A stretch of DNA of 64,000 nt from Kiritimatiellia bacterium (GTDB taxonomy: Bacteria > Verrucomicrobiota > Kiritimatiellia > CAIVKH01). Both the position numbers and the translations under genes were made by a program. The notes under the pieces are model-generated. The model was not told the DNA's origin. It did no database searches and saw only the letters and a program-made list of their open reading frames with translations. The stretch is from the NCBI GenBank assembly GCA_027493775.1, contig JAOSKE010000001.1, positions 929,651 to 993,650 of the forward strand. Direction: 5' to 3'. Of the stretch, positions 17,301 to 27,389 are shown in pieces; position 1 is the stretch's first letter; every line of letters starts with the position of its first letter.

Positions 17301-19608
17301 GACACAACGGAGGCTCAACATCGCGCTGGATGCGCCGGGTACCAACCGCCCACAGGCCCAGCTCAACGCCCGCATACGGGTCACGGATGAATCGGGCAAC
17401 CCGGTCCGCGCATCGGTGAATGTCATGGCGGTGGACGAAGGAATCTGTGCGTTGACGGGATTCAATACACCCGACCCGCTTTCATTCTTCCTCGCGCAAC
17501 GCGCCCTCGGTGTGTCATGGTTCGATCTGTATAGTTTGTTGATGCCGGTGATGGAGGATGAGATCAACCGGACCACGTCTCACATGCCGGGGGGCGCTGC
17601 GGCTTCGCTGCTGCGACGCCTGAACCCGATTCGGACCCAGCGTTTCAAGCCCGTTGCGCTGTGGAGCGCTCCGCTGCTCACGGATGAAAACGGCGAAGCC
17701 ACGGCGACGTTCAATGTGCCGGAGTTCACCGGTGAATTGCGCATCATGGCGGTGGCGAATGATCGCCAGCGCCTTGGCTCCGCCGAGCGCGCGGTGAAAA
17801 TTAAACGCCCGCTGGTGGTCGAAACCACGCTCCCCCGCTTCCTCGCGCCGGGCGACACATCGAGCATCACCATTCAGATTTTCAACGAAACGGGCGCGGA
17901 TCAGTCCGTGCAACTCCGCGTCACAAGTGGCGGACCGTTGTCCATTGACGCTCCGGACAAAACATTCCAACTTGCGGCAAATAAGACACGCACGGAAACG
18001 ATCACGCTGCGCGCGGACGACGCGCCGGGCCGCGGCCTCTGCACGGTTGACGTGACGGCCGGTTCGGAACGCTATTCGGAAACAGTCGAGCTGGCCGTTC
18101 GCCCGGCATGGCCGGAACAGAGTATGTCCGAAGTAGGTTCCTTGTCAGCGGGCAAATCCCATTCATTTGGCGGAAATGCAAACCTGTTGCCCGGAACGGA
18201 AGAAAATGTGATCTGGAGCGGCGGCGCGCCTTCCATCCAACTCGGTCAGGCGGTCAATCAACTCGTGGGCTATCCCTACGGCTGCCTGGAGCAAACGGTC
18301 TCACGCGCCATTCCGATGTTGTATCTGCCGGAGCTGGCGAATCGCCTTCTGCCGAAATCCATGAATCCTGAGGAAGTCGCCTCGTTCATTGACAGCGCCG
18401 TACTGCGCGTGCTTTCGATGCAGCAACCGCAGGGCGGCTTCGGAATGTGGCCTCGTGTCAGCTCAACGTGGACGTGGGGAAGCGTGTACACCGCCCACTT
18501 CCTCGTCGAAGCGCGACGCGCGGGCCACGAGGTGCCATCGTCATCGCTTGATGCTGCGCTTCAATATCTGCGCACGCAGCTTGATCGCCCGCTGAATAAT
18601 ACGGTGGATGAGGCATGGCGAACCGACATGGAAGAGCGCGCCTATGCGGCTCGTGTTCTCGCATTGGCCGGCCAGCCCGTACCCGGTTGGAATGCACGGC
18701 TCGCGGAACTCTATCCCGCTCTCACGCCCGCCGCGCGCATTCATACAGCCGTTGCGCTTTCACTCAGCGGCGATCCACGGCAGGGGAATGAACGCCTGAA
18801 GCAAGTGACGAACGATGGCGTGGAGGGTGTCGAAGACCTCTCATGGCTTCTGCTTGCGTCGCTCGATCTCGATCCCAAGGCCGATGTCGTAGCCGATCTC
18901 GCCCGCCGGATTGAGGCCGCGCGGACAAACGGCGATTGGGGCGCCACCACGCCCAACGCACTCGCTCTTCTTGCGCTGGGCCGCTATGCGACACTGGTTC
19001 CCGCGGAGCAGAAGCCGTTCGTGGCGCGTATGGAGGAACGCGGGGTATCCACGGCCATCGAACCGCACGGAAGCACATGGACCAATACCGGTCCCTTCAC
19101 ACTCGTCAATGAAGGCCCGGGTGCGCTCTACTATTCGCTCCGCCAACGGGGTGTGCCAAAGCGGCAGAAACTCGTCCTGCGCGATAATGGAATCGTGGTG
19201 CGTCGTCAGTGGCTGGATCTCAAGGGAAATGCCGTTGCACAGGGTGTCGCCAAACAAGGCGAACTCGTCATCGTGAAAATCACGGTTTCGGTTGATGCCA
19301 AGCGCGCCGACAACCTGATCATTGAAGACCTCCTGCCTGCCGGCTTTGAAATTGAGAATCCGGCGCTCGCCACCGCCGAACGCTTCGCATGGATGAAGGG
19401 CGACGAGAAGTGGATTCTGCACCGCGAAGTTCGCGATGATCGCCTCCTCCTCTTCAGCGGGGCGTTCAGCGACGAACAGACTTTCTTCTACACCATGCGC
19501 GCGGTCACGCCCGGTCGCTTCGCTCAACCTCCAATCACGGCCAGCGCCATGTACGCGCCGGATTTGCGCAGCGTGGCTGGCGCCGGAGAGGTGACGGTTA
19601 TCCCATGA
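14340..19608 (+). CDS. Alpha-2-macroglobulin with N-terminal HAAS-like domain, frameshifted
   Basis: The two ORFs 14340-15023 and 15052-19608 read as one protein of about 1,755 aa if one G is dropped near 14929-14931. The second frame is open from 14926 and continues as NVVLENPVTKKLSV. Residues 1-70 look like a HAAS/DUF1700 helical domain (LQRYLEEVERRL, ILTGLREHIRELL). One helix at about 77-97 then exports the rest to the periplasm. The body has macroglobulin domains (VFTDRGVYRPNETVHVKA, VMAVDEGICAL) and the thioester site YGCLEQT near 18280. Bacterial A2Ms trap proteases and usually pair with PBP1C, as here. They normally carry a lipoprotein signal, so a HAAS anchor is unusual. No lipobox is seen. 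Confidence 0.85.
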
Positions 19609-21716
19609 AATGGGTTTTACGCTTTCTCGTTCTGCTCGTGGCGCTCTGTGCGCTCGCGTGGTTCGCCATCCCCTTTCCCACCGATGCGCTTGATCGCTTT
19701 CCCGGCGGTACGGTGCTGACTGATCGCGCCGGGCAGGTTCTGCGCGTGACCCTCGGCCCCGGCGATCTGGACTGTCGCCCGGTATATGAACCGGATCCCA
19801 CGGATTGGATCGTGAAGGCCGTTGTTGCTGCGGAAGACAAGCGCTTTTGGAAACACCCCGGCGTGGATCCGCTGGCCCTCTTTCGCGCTGTCTTCCAGAA
19901 CATCAGCGCCGGACGGCGCATCTCCGGCGCATCCACCCTCTCCACGCAAGTCATCCGCCTGATGCATCCGCGCAAACGAACCCTGCCGACGAAGTTCATC
20001 GAGGCCTTTCGCGCACTGCAACTGGAACGAAAGCTCAGCAAAACAGAAGTCCTGCGCCAATATCTGAACCGAGCGCCGTTCGGCGGAAATATCTATGGCA
20101 TTGAAGCCGCCGCCCAACGCTATTACGGGAAAAGCGCTCACGACCTGAGCCTCGCCGAAGCCGCACTCCTCGCAGGTCTTCCCCAGTCGCCCACCCGATT
20201 CCGACCCGACCGCCACTTGGAAAAGGCGCAACATCGCCAAGTCGCCGTATTAAAACAAATGGTCGCGGCTGGCTTCATTACCGACGAGGAACACCGCAAC
20301 GCAAGCGCACAAAACGTCGCCTGCCGCGCCACCACCTATCCGTTCAAGGCCCCGCACTTCGCAGACTACGTCGCCTCACAACGCACGGAGCAGAGCGGCG
20401 TCGTCCGCAGCACACTCGACAGCGATCTGCAGGCCATCGCCGAAACCGCGCTGGCACAGGACAGCGAAGCCCGACGTCGCGCCGGAATCCGCGGCGGCGC
20501 AGTGGTTGTGCTCGAAGTAAAGACGGGCGCGATTCGCGCACTCGTCGGCTCGCCTGATTATTTCGACGCGACCGCTCACGGCCAGGTCAATGCCGCGCTG
20601 GCCTCTCGTTCCGCCGGGTCCACCCTCAAGCCCTTTGCATTTGCACAAGGATTCGATCGCGGGCTCATCACGCCCCGCTCGATGCTGGCGGATGCGCCAC
20701 TGAACTTCGCCGACTTCACGCCCTCCAATTTTGACGGCGATTTTCACGAAAGTGTTTCCGCTCGGGACGCCCTGATCCTCTCTCTCAATCTTCCCTCCAT
20801 TGATTTGGAACGCAGAATCGGCCAACCCAACTTTCATCAGTTGCTGCTCGATGTGGGACTTCGCACGCTGAACCGCCCTTCCGCGCAATACGGCCTGGGC
20901 TTGGCGCTCGGCAACGGTGAAGTGCGCACACTGGACCTCGCCAACGCATACGCCGCCCTTGCCCGCGGCGGCGAATGGAAACCGCTCCGCTGGCGCGAAG
21001 ACGCGCCCGCTGCCAAGGGGCGGCACGTGATATCGCCGGAAGCGGCTTGGCTGGTATCCGAAATCCTAAGCGGCCCCGAACGCGCACTCGATGCCACCGG
21101 CCATGCCGCCGATGTCCGAATGCCCCGCATCGCGTGGAAGACGGGCACCTCTTCCGGTTTTCGCGACGCATGGACGGTTGCATGGAACCCGCGCTACGTC
21201 GTCGCGGTCTGGATCGGAAATCCCGACGGCGCGGCATCGCCTCAGCTTGTCGGCAAACGCGTCGCCACGCCGATCGCGTGGAACGTGTTTCGCCAGTTGC
21301 TCCCCGCGAACGAAGCGCCGTGGTACCCGCAGCCCGAAGGACTCGCCACACGCGACATCTGCATGGAGAGCGGGGACGTCGCCGCCCCCGCTTGCGAACG
21401 CGTCGGATCGGATTACTACCTCTCCGGTGTGACCCCCTACGTCACCTGCGCACAAAAGCACACGCATGCTATGGTGGAACCGCCCAATCCGAAAATCAGC
21501 TCCCCCGCCAACGCATCCGTCTTTCGCATCGCTGGCGCGAATGAAACCCGGCAGCAACTCGTTCTCACCGCCAATGCCGACAACCATTGGTTTGTTGATC
21601 AAGCCTACGCGGGGAAAGGAAAGACCATCCCGTGGCGTTTCACACGCGGCCGACACGAAATTGTCCTGAGCGACAACCGAGGTCGCAGCGACCGAGTATC
21701 CGTGACCATTGAATGA
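19605..21716 (+). CDS. pbpC: Penicillin-binding protein 1C
   Basis: Bifunctional peptidoglycan synthase, 703 aa, anchored by an N-terminal helix (FLVLLVALCALAWF). The GT51 glycosyltransferase domain has AAEDKRFWKHPGVD and RRISGASTLSTQ. The transpeptidase domain has SAGSTLKPFAFAQ (SxxK), SLNLPS (SxN) and WKTGTSSGFRDAW (KTG). A C-terminal beta-rich domain with FRIAGANETRQQL fits the BiPBP_C module of PBP1C. The start overlaps the macroglobulin stop by four bases, the classical yfhM-pbpC pairing, where PBP1C is thought to repair wall damage while the macroglobulin traps proteases. The second tRNA-Asn-like sequence follows shortly after the stop. Confidence 0.94.
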   Translation: MKWVLRFLVLLVALCALAWFAIPFPTDALDRFPGGTVLTDRAGQVLRVTLGPGDLDCRPVYEPDPTDWIVKAVVAAEDKRFWKHPGVDPLALFRAVFQNISAGRRISGASTLSTQVIRLMHPRKRTLPTKFIEAFRALQLERKLSKTEVLRQYLNRAPFGGNIYGIEAAAQRYYGKSAHDLSLAEAALLAGLPQSPTRFRPDRHLEKAQHRQVAVLKQMVAAGFITDEEHRNASAQNVACRATTYPFKAPHFADYVASQRTEQSGVVRSTLDSDLQAIAETALAQDSEARRRAGIRGGAVVVLEVKTGAIRALVGSPDYFDATAHGQVNAALASRSAGSTLKPFAFAQGFDRGLITPRSMLADAPLNFADFTPSNFDGDFHESVSARDALILSLNLPSIDLERRIGQPNFHQLLLDVGLRTLNRPSAQYGLGLALGNGEVRTLDLANAYAALARGGEWKPLRWREDAPAAKGRHVISPEAAWLVSEILSGPERALDATGHAADVRMPRIAWKTGTSSGFRDAWTVAWNPRYVVAVWIGNPDGAASPQLVGKRVATPIAWNVFRQLLPANEAPWYPQPEGLATRDICMESGDVAAPACERVGSDYYLSGVTPYVTCAQKHTHAMVEPPNPKISSPANASVFRIAGANETRQQLVLTANADNHWFVDQAYAGKGKTIPWRFTRGRHEIVLSDNRGRSDRVSVTIE

Positions 21717-21733
21717 AAGTGGAACACGATTGC

Positions 21734-21901
21734 TTGACAAGCTCTGTGCTTCTTTAATGCCCCCTGCCTTTCGGGTTCCGGCGTAGCTCAATGTAGGAAC
21801 AGGGCGCTGTTAACGCCAAGGTGCAGGCTCGATCCCTGCCGCCGGAGCCGCTATCCCCCCACCCCCGCCTGACCGATTTGCCCTCTTCGGAAGATCAACA
21901 G
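21734..21901 (+). repeat. Right copy of the tRNA-Asn-containing direct repeat
   Basis: Degraded second copy of 13557-13723. It shares the TTGACA hexamer, CTGCCTTTC, the tRNA-like core and the downstream CTCTTCGG and AGATCAACAG. Similarity extends beyond the tRNA on both sides, so the copy is a segmental duplication, not just a tRNA 3'-end attachment site. Confidence 0.8.
21777..21850 (+). pseudogene. Degenerate tRNA-Asn-like sequence
   Basis: The acceptor stem (TCCGGCG/CGCCGGA) and anticodon loop CTGTTAA are intact. The D loop lost the consecutive GG, and the D stem has a GCTC/GAAC mismatch. The variable loop is one base shorter, the T loop reads CTCGATC instead of TTCGAGC, and CCA has become CCG. 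The T stem changed on both sides (GCAGG/CCTGC) and still pairs, which argues for some period of selection. It is probably a pseudo-tRNA. Confidence 0.7.
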
Positions 21902-21991
21902 GGTTCTCCACCAGAGACCGGGTCACAGGACCTCTGCTCAACAACCGGACATCAAATCGGTATCATGCATTTGTCGAAGGAGGATACGGGA

Positions 21992-23716
21992 ATGCAATGC
22001 CGGTTGCTTTTGATCGCGGCGCTTCTGTCTGCTTCTGTTGTCTGGGCCCAGGATATGGAGTCACCGTCGTACGATATCGGAACCCCGGTCGTACAGGATA
22101 TCTGGGTCAACCCCATCGGCGGAAATGACGGCAATTCAGGGAACACCTCCAATCAAGCCCTGCGCACAATCACAGCGGCGTGGAACAGGATTCCGCAAGG
22201 TCAGACACTGACCAACACCGGCTACCGCGTGCGACTGCTGCCGGGATCTCACACGAGCATTCCAAACTACTGGGAATCGCGATACGGCACCGCGTTGCGC
22301 CCGATCATCTTTCAGGCGGAAGGCGCGCCCGGCAGCGCGGTCCTCCCCGACCCGAACATCTTTGACTGTCGCTATCTCTATTTTATCGGCATTCACTTCG
22401 ACAAGCCGTTCAGCGGCGGCGATGCGTTCCACCTCGAACAGTGCGAGAACGTTCTCCTGCGCAACTGCACGGTGTCGGGCCATACCTTTGCCCAGGAAGG
22501 AATCAAGGTGAACCAGTCGCAGCACATCTACATTGAAGATTGCGACATCTCTGGCGCGGACGACAACGCGATTGATTTTGTCGCCGTACAGTACGGTCAC
22601 ATCGTGCGCTCCAAGATTCACGATGCGGCCGATTGGGTTCTGTACGTCAAAGGCGGCTCCGCCTACATCACCATTGACGGCAACGAAGTGTACGACTCGA
22701 GCGGCAACGGCGGGATCACCGCCGGGCAGGGCACAGGATTTGAGTTCATGACCAATCCGTGGCTCCACAACGAGGCCTACGACATAAAGATCGTGAACAA
22801 TCTCATTCATGACACGTACGGCGCGGGGCTCGGCGTCAATGGCGGCTACAACATTCTCATGGCCTATAACACACTCGTGCGCATCGGGCAGCGAAGCCAC
22901 GTCATCGAAGTCGTACATGGCCGTCGCGGGTGCGACGGAGATTCGGCCGCGTGCGAAAGCAATCGCGTCGCCGGCGGCTGGGGCACAGCGGGCGCCGAGG
23001 CCCAGTATATCCCGAACCGCAACGTCTATATTTTCAATAACATCGTGTACAACCCCGCGCCCTATCAAAGTGAGTGGCAGCATTTCGCGATTGCGGGAAA
23101 TGTCACGCCGCCCCGCACGTCGAACGTCGCCTCGCCCGCCGCCGCCGATGACAACCTACGAATCTGCGGAAACTTGATTTGGAACGGCCCGCAGAATCTC
23201 AGCGTGCTCGGCGACTCCAGCGGCTGCCAGAATGGGAACCCGACTTGCAACGAGGCACAGCTTCTGGCCAACAACCAGATCAACACGCTGTTCCCACAAT
23301 TTGTGAATGCAAGCAATGGCGATTTTCGCCCCGCCATCACCGGCAACATTTTCAACGCCGTCACCTACCCCATCCCCGCCTTCCCCGGCGGCGACCGCCC
23401 GGCTCCGCCAGTCCAGCCGACTGGCGTGCTGGACAACACCGTGCCGCACGAGCGCACCGGCTATCCGCGCTACGCCCGCCATCGCCCACCCGGCGCCTAC
23501 ACCGGCGGATCGAGCATGCGAATGGAGCAAATCGCACCCGACACCGTCGGCCTGCGCGCAGAGCGCGGCTACCGCTATGCGATTGACGCCAGCAGCGACG
23601 TCAAGAGCTGGGCCCCGGTTGCGGTGATGAGCAACGCAACGGAAACCCTCCTGCAAGTCCCCGTCTCTGCGACCAACGAAATCCGCCACTACCGCGCACG
23701 CCTGCTGCCACCCTGA
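21992..23716 (+). CDS. Secreted right-handed beta-helix (pectate-lyase-like) protein
   Basis: The start is set by an AAGGAGG Shine-Dalgarno eight bases before ATG 21992, which opens directly on a signal peptide (MQCRLLLIAALLSASVVWAQ); the track ORF starts too early. The 574 aa product begins with a DIWVNPIGGNDGNSGN segment typical of DUF1565/pectate-lyase-like proteins. It then shows parallel beta-helix rungs with repeated N-x-I/V and D-C/N-x-I turns (LLRNCTVSG, IYIEDCDISGADDNAID, ITIDGNEVYDS, IKIVNNLIHDT). Such folds bind or cleave polysaccharides. No catalytic set is certain. It stands alone between the second tRNA-like copy and the mobile island. Confidence 0.75.
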   Translation: MQCRLLLIAALLSASVVWAQDMESPSYDIGTPVVQDIWVNPIGGNDGNSGNTSNQALRTITAAWNRIPQGQTLTNTGYRVRLLPGSHTSIPNYWESRYGTALRPIIFQAEGAPGSAVLPDPNIFDCRYLYFIGIHFDKPFSGGDAFHLEQCENVLLRNCTVSGHTFAQEGIKVNQSQHIYIEDCDISGADDNAIDFVAVQYGHIVRSKIHDAADWVLYVKGGSAYITIDGNEVYDSSGNGGITAGQGTGFEFMTNPWLHNEAYDIKIVNNLIHDTYGAGLGVNGGYNILMAYNTLVRIGQRSHVIEVVHGRRGCDGDSAACESNRVAGGWGTAGAEAQYIPNRNVYIFNNIVYNPAPYQSEWQHFAIAGNVTPPRTSNVASPAAADDNLRICGNLIWNGPQNLSVLGDSSGCQNGNPTCNEAQLLANNQINTLFPQFVNASNGDFRPAITGNIFNAVTYPIPAFPGGDRPAPPVQPTGVLDNTVPHERTGYPRYARHRPPGAYTGGSSMRMEQIAPDTVGLRAERGYRYAIDASSDVKSWAPVAVMSNATETLLQVPVSATNEIRHYRARLLPP

Positions 23717-23779
23717 TCCCACTGCAAATCAAACACCCATTGGTGTCGCGGTTCATTAGAGGCCGCGTCTAGATATTTG

Positions 23780-23930
23780 GTTCTGCTTAAAATCCCACAC
23801 TGCAACAATCTGCCTTGAAAAAGAGTGCAAAACACAAGCGGCAGGAAGAGGTCGTGGCTCGTGGGCATTTGGCGAGGTCGTTTTTCGGAAAAATTTTCCC
23901 GATATTTTGAGCAGGGGTTTTTAGCAGAAC
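23780..23930. repeat. MITE-like element with IS1182-type ends
   Basis: About 151 bp bounded by GTTCTGCTTAAAATCCC on the left and the inverse of GTTCTGCTAAAAACCCC on the right. These closely match the ends of the element at 24328-27915. The flanks GATATTTG and GACATTCG agree at six of eight positions, a possible decayed target duplication. It has no coding capacity, so it would depend on a transposase in trans. Confidence 0.6.
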
Positions 23931-24320
23931 GACATTCGACGTTTGCGCTTGTGCCGCTAGGTCGAAATGAAAACGAAGGAGTGGGGAACAATCTTCATTA
24001 TCGGTGATTTGGGACAAGGCAAAAGGCGTGTTGGCGGTGCGCGGCAAAGGGTTGATGATTAACTGCGTGGTTCGTTTGCGGGCCGAACTATGACGCGGAA
24101 TCGTGGGAAACCAGACATGTTGCAATCGAGTGAACTTTCCTGCCGTGGCTTTGACTCCCTCTCTGAATCCTTCGCCTCGTTCTCGTCACCAAACCCTGTG
24201 ACAACTCACTCGAACAACCGCCTGCAACAGCACCGTATTGGCCGACTTCACTCGCCCGCCTCAGCGGTCAATTCGTCCCGAATATGCGTCCATCTGTACT
24301 GCGAGAAGGCGCTAAATGTA

Positions 24321-24327
24321 AAATGTC
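24321..24327 (+). repeat. Target-site duplication AAATGTC (left)
   Basis: AAATGTC directly precedes the left end GGTTCTGCTG and recurs directly after the right end at 27916-27922. Confidence 0.65.
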
Positions 24328-24530
24328 GGTTCTGCTGAAAAACCCCTCTTTAAAAAACTCATCGCTCAACAAAACTTACAGACCTGCATTCTTATATGCA
24401 GTCGCTTCGCCACAACACATACGTAACGTGCGGGGTGGCATGCGCATTGCCATACTGTATTCGTTCGATTGCTCATTTTTGCCCGCGCCTTCGTTCTTTT
24501 GGATGGCGTATTACGCCCTGACTGCTTGAT

Positions 24531-26159
24531 CTATTCCGATCTCATCATTTCCAAGCGCTTCCCAGGCCAAGCGGCGGCCCACCGCTTGATGTTGCAGGCG
24601 GCCCCAATGAGGTAGTTTTGCAAACTGGTTTTTATCAACCCTCGATACCGACACCGCCTCAGTCCGTAGCCTCTTTTTAGCTCGCTGATCGTTCCTTCCA
24701 CCCCATTGCGTTTGTGCATCCGCTCTTTGAACGCCCCCGTTTTCATTTCGCGGCGACGGGCCTGAATGTGTGAATGATACTGACCCACCAGTAGCGTCCG
24801 ATGGCGTTGGTTGGCTCCCAGGCAACGGCTGCGAAGCTCACACGCTTGGCAGAGATGGTTATTCCATTCGAAGCGGTAGTGGATCTTACCACTGACTTCA
24901 TCGAGGCGACTGCAGTTGGTGCTGGCATGGCGGGCCGGGCAGATCGCCACCCGCTGATCGATGTCCACGTCAAAACTCTCAGCGCTGAAGCGGTCGCCGC
25001 GCTTCGGGGCCGGTTGAACGGGACCATGAATCTCGCGCTCTTCACGCCCCGCATCGGCCAGCGCCTCCCCGGAGATATAGCCGCCATCCACATAAAGCTC
25101 TTTCGGCTTGTCCAAATCTTCGCGCTTCCACTCCTCTTCCACATCCGCGATTGCCCCGTGATCGCTCGCTATGGCCGGTTGGGTGACCATGGCGGTGATC
25201 ACCGCGTCGGTGGGCGCCTTGAGCTCCGGATTGGCGCTTGGCAGGGTCTCCGCGACCTGGGTTTTGTAACCTACCCACTCCTTGTTCTTGCCAGCGATCG
25301 TCCCCTTGGCGCTCCACTGCGCATCCGGGTCGTGGGGATTATAGACCGCACCGGACGGTCGCGAGTGGGTCTGCTCGGTCTGACCGCCCACTTCTTGAAA
25401 GTTTTCCTCGTATACCCGTCGTAGAACGACCACCGACTTCATGTTTTTGACCGCATCAACCTGCGTCTCGATCCATGCCAAGATCGCGCGGGCGTCCTCG
25501 CCCGCCTGAGTCATCTTCTGCTTGAGCGTCTCTACATCCGTTTTGAAGTCCAAGGCGCTCTGCACATACCGTTCCCACCACAGGGACCATGATCCGGGAT
25601 GGGTGCTTTCGGGCAACTCCGCCAATACCTCCATCGCCAGCCGCATGGCCTCTCGAACGCATTCCAATCGGCTCATGTGGCTGACCAGGCCAATGACATG
25701 CGTCGAGTCCAGGCGCTGCGCTTTATGGGCCTTGAGATAACCCGCCTTGCGCATGGCGTGGAGCACGGCGTCAAATCCGATCTCGACGAGGTTGTGTTTC
25801 AGGAGTCGATTGCGAAACTTCACCAAGCTGGTGGCATGAAAGGCCGCTTCATCCGTTTCCATCCATAGCGCCATCTTCCATCGCAGATCATAGGTGCATG
25901 CCTCCACCGCCTTGCGGTCGGGCAGTCCCTCCATGAATTGCAAGATCAACACGGCCAACATCCGCGAGGGTTCCTCCGCGGGGCGGCCATTGTCCGCGCA
26001 ATACATCGCTTCAAGTTGCGGACGCAGGTCGCGCAGTTGCGGCATGATCGTGTCGCTGAAGAAGCGAAAGCGATCCGCTGGCGCTGACGTGAACAGGCCC
26101 GCGAACTGCACGCTGACCTCAAAGAGACTTCGTTGTTGCTGGACGGGCGGAAGACTCAT
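24531..26159 (-). CDS. IS1182 family transposase
   Basis: A 542 aa DDE transposase of the IS1182/DUF772 type. The N-terminal DUF772-like region has FRFFSDTIMPQLRDLRP and a helical block. Catalytic candidates are D in RLDSTHVIGL, D in LYVDGGYISGEAL and E in GVEGTISELKRGYGLRRC. A zinc-binding-like cysteine patch (CSRLDEVS, CQACELRSRC) lies in the C-terminal half, as is usual for the family. The frame is intact, unlike the neighbouring IS elements. It diverges from the AbrB-like gene, with about 48 bp between their starts, and the two share the same terminal inverted repeats. Confidence 0.92.
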   Translation of the reverse strand: MSLPPVQQQRSLFEVSVQFAGLFTSAPADRFRFFSDTIMPQLRDLRPQLEAMYCADNGRPAEEPSRMLAVLILQFMEGLPDRKAVEACTYDLRWKMALWMETDEAAFHATSLVKFRNRLLKHNLVEIGFDAVLHAMRKAGYLKAHKAQRLDSTHVIGLVSHMSRLECVREAMRLAMEVLAELPESTHPGSWSLWWERYVQSALDFKTDVETLKQKMTQAGEDARAILAWIETQVDAVKNMKSVVVLRRVYEENFQEVGGQTEQTHSRPSGAVYNPHDPDAQWSAKGTIAGKNKEWVGYKTQVAETLPSANPELKAPTDAVITAMVTQPAIASDHGAIADVEEEWKREDLDKPKELYVDGGYISGEALADAGREEREIHGPVQPAPKRGDRFSAESFDVDIDQRVAICPARHASTNCSRLDEVSGKIHYRFEWNNHLCQACELRSRCLGANQRHRTLLVGQYHSHIQARRREMKTGAFKERMHKRNGVEGTISELKRGYGLRRCRYRGLIKTSLQNYLIGAACNIKRWAAAWPGKRLEMMRSE

Positions 26160-26329
26160 GATAATTTCCTTCTTGCTAATCGCTAGTCTATCAGATAGCG
26201 TACTGAAATGACAACAACCTATCCATTAAAAGTGCAGGCCATTCGATCCAAGGGCGTAAAGGTCCGCCTTTACGTCAACATCCCCATTCCGCTGGCTGAG
26301 CTTCCCCCGATTTGTGAACAGTGTCGGGT

Positions 26330-27389
26330 CTAACGGTTGGTGGGGTACTCCTTTTTGTTGTTGTTTTCAATGTCAGTTTGCTGGATGGATTGGGTGTCCA
26401 CGGAAACGCAAGCGGGCTCTGCTGGAGAGCAACTCGCCGAGGGATACGTGGATATTGCGACCACAGGTCGGGGCCGGGGAGTCATCTCCCCGGCCTTTTC
26501 CTTGCCGACCTGGGGAGCAAGCGATGCCTCTGAAAACTCCGCCGAAGGCGTCTTGGGCAACGACTGCCTTTCGAAGGCCGCTGGACTCATTCCCAGCGCG
26601 GTGTGGATGCGGCGCCGATTGTAGTACGTTTCGATATAGTCAAATACGCGATAGCGAACCGCGGCCAGATCGGGCATTTCCCACCGGTTGAGTTCTTCGC
26701 GTTTGATCACCCCGAAAAAGCTCTCCATGGTGGCATTGTCGTAGCAGTTTCCCCTGGCGCTCATGCTGCGAATGAATCCGAAGGCCTCCGTCCGTTGAAT
26801 AAATGCCGCGCTGGCATATTGGCTACCCCGATCGGAGTGGACCACCACGCCGGTCGGCCAGCCTTGGCGTTGGGCGGCCATCTGCAAGGCATCGGTAACC
26901 AAGCTGCTTTCCATATGATCGCCGAGTTGCCAACCGACGATTTTGTGCAGATACAGATCGAGTGCGGCGGCCAAATAGACCCAGCCCTGCCCGCAGTGGA
27001 CATAGGTGATATCCATGGCCCACGCCTGATTGGCATGGGTTATTTCCATGCTTTTGAGCAGGTTGGGCGCAATCGGGCCACCATGCGAACTCTCGGTGGT
27101 TCGCGGCGCCTTGCGGTGCGGGGTGATCGCGTACAGACCGGCTTCACGCATCAGGCGTGCCACACGATTTTCACCGCAACTCATGCCTTCGGCACGAAGC
27201 TGGATGCAAATGCGTGGACTTCCGTATCGCTGTTGATGCTCCTGGTACACCCGGTCAATGGCCTGCGTCAGCACGGCGTTTTCTTGGGCACGAGGACCGG
27301 AGCTCGGCGGATCGGTAAACGCTCGTGCGCGACACGCTCAGGACTTCGGCCAACCGTTGCACCGGAAACTCGTCGGCCAGTTGATTCAT
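26330..27389 (-). CDS. IS3 family transposase OrfB (integrase core), frameshifted
   Basis: DDE integrase (rve) of the IS3 family. Catalytic residues are visible: WAMDITYVH, VHSDRGSQYAS and ESFFGVIKREELN. The track shows only the part from 27274. An upstream stretch from ATG 27389 (MNQLADEFPVQRLAEVLSVS) is the natural N-terminus, with an AAAGGAGG Shine-Dalgarno and a four-base overlap with the orfA stop. The two frames fail to meet near 27312-27325, where VYR is followed out of frame by PPSSGPRAQENAVLTQ. This is an indel and not the usual programmed site. The stop codon lies inside the left inverted repeat. Confidence 0.88.

Larger units (their letters stand above)
23717..24327. other. Gene-free region with element ends
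   Basis: No credible gene is seen here. The region holds a MITE-like pair of inverted ends (23780-23930) and the left target duplication of the IS1182-type element. The remaining ORFs are short and lack start signals or recognisable motifs. Confidence 0.55.

Noticed and set aside
24511-26259. TTACGCCCT/AGGGCGTAA as IS1182 ends
   Set aside because: Nine matching bases, but no target duplication, and the right copy lies inside the AbrB-like frame. The pair at 24328/27915 matches over more bases and has a 7-bp duplication.
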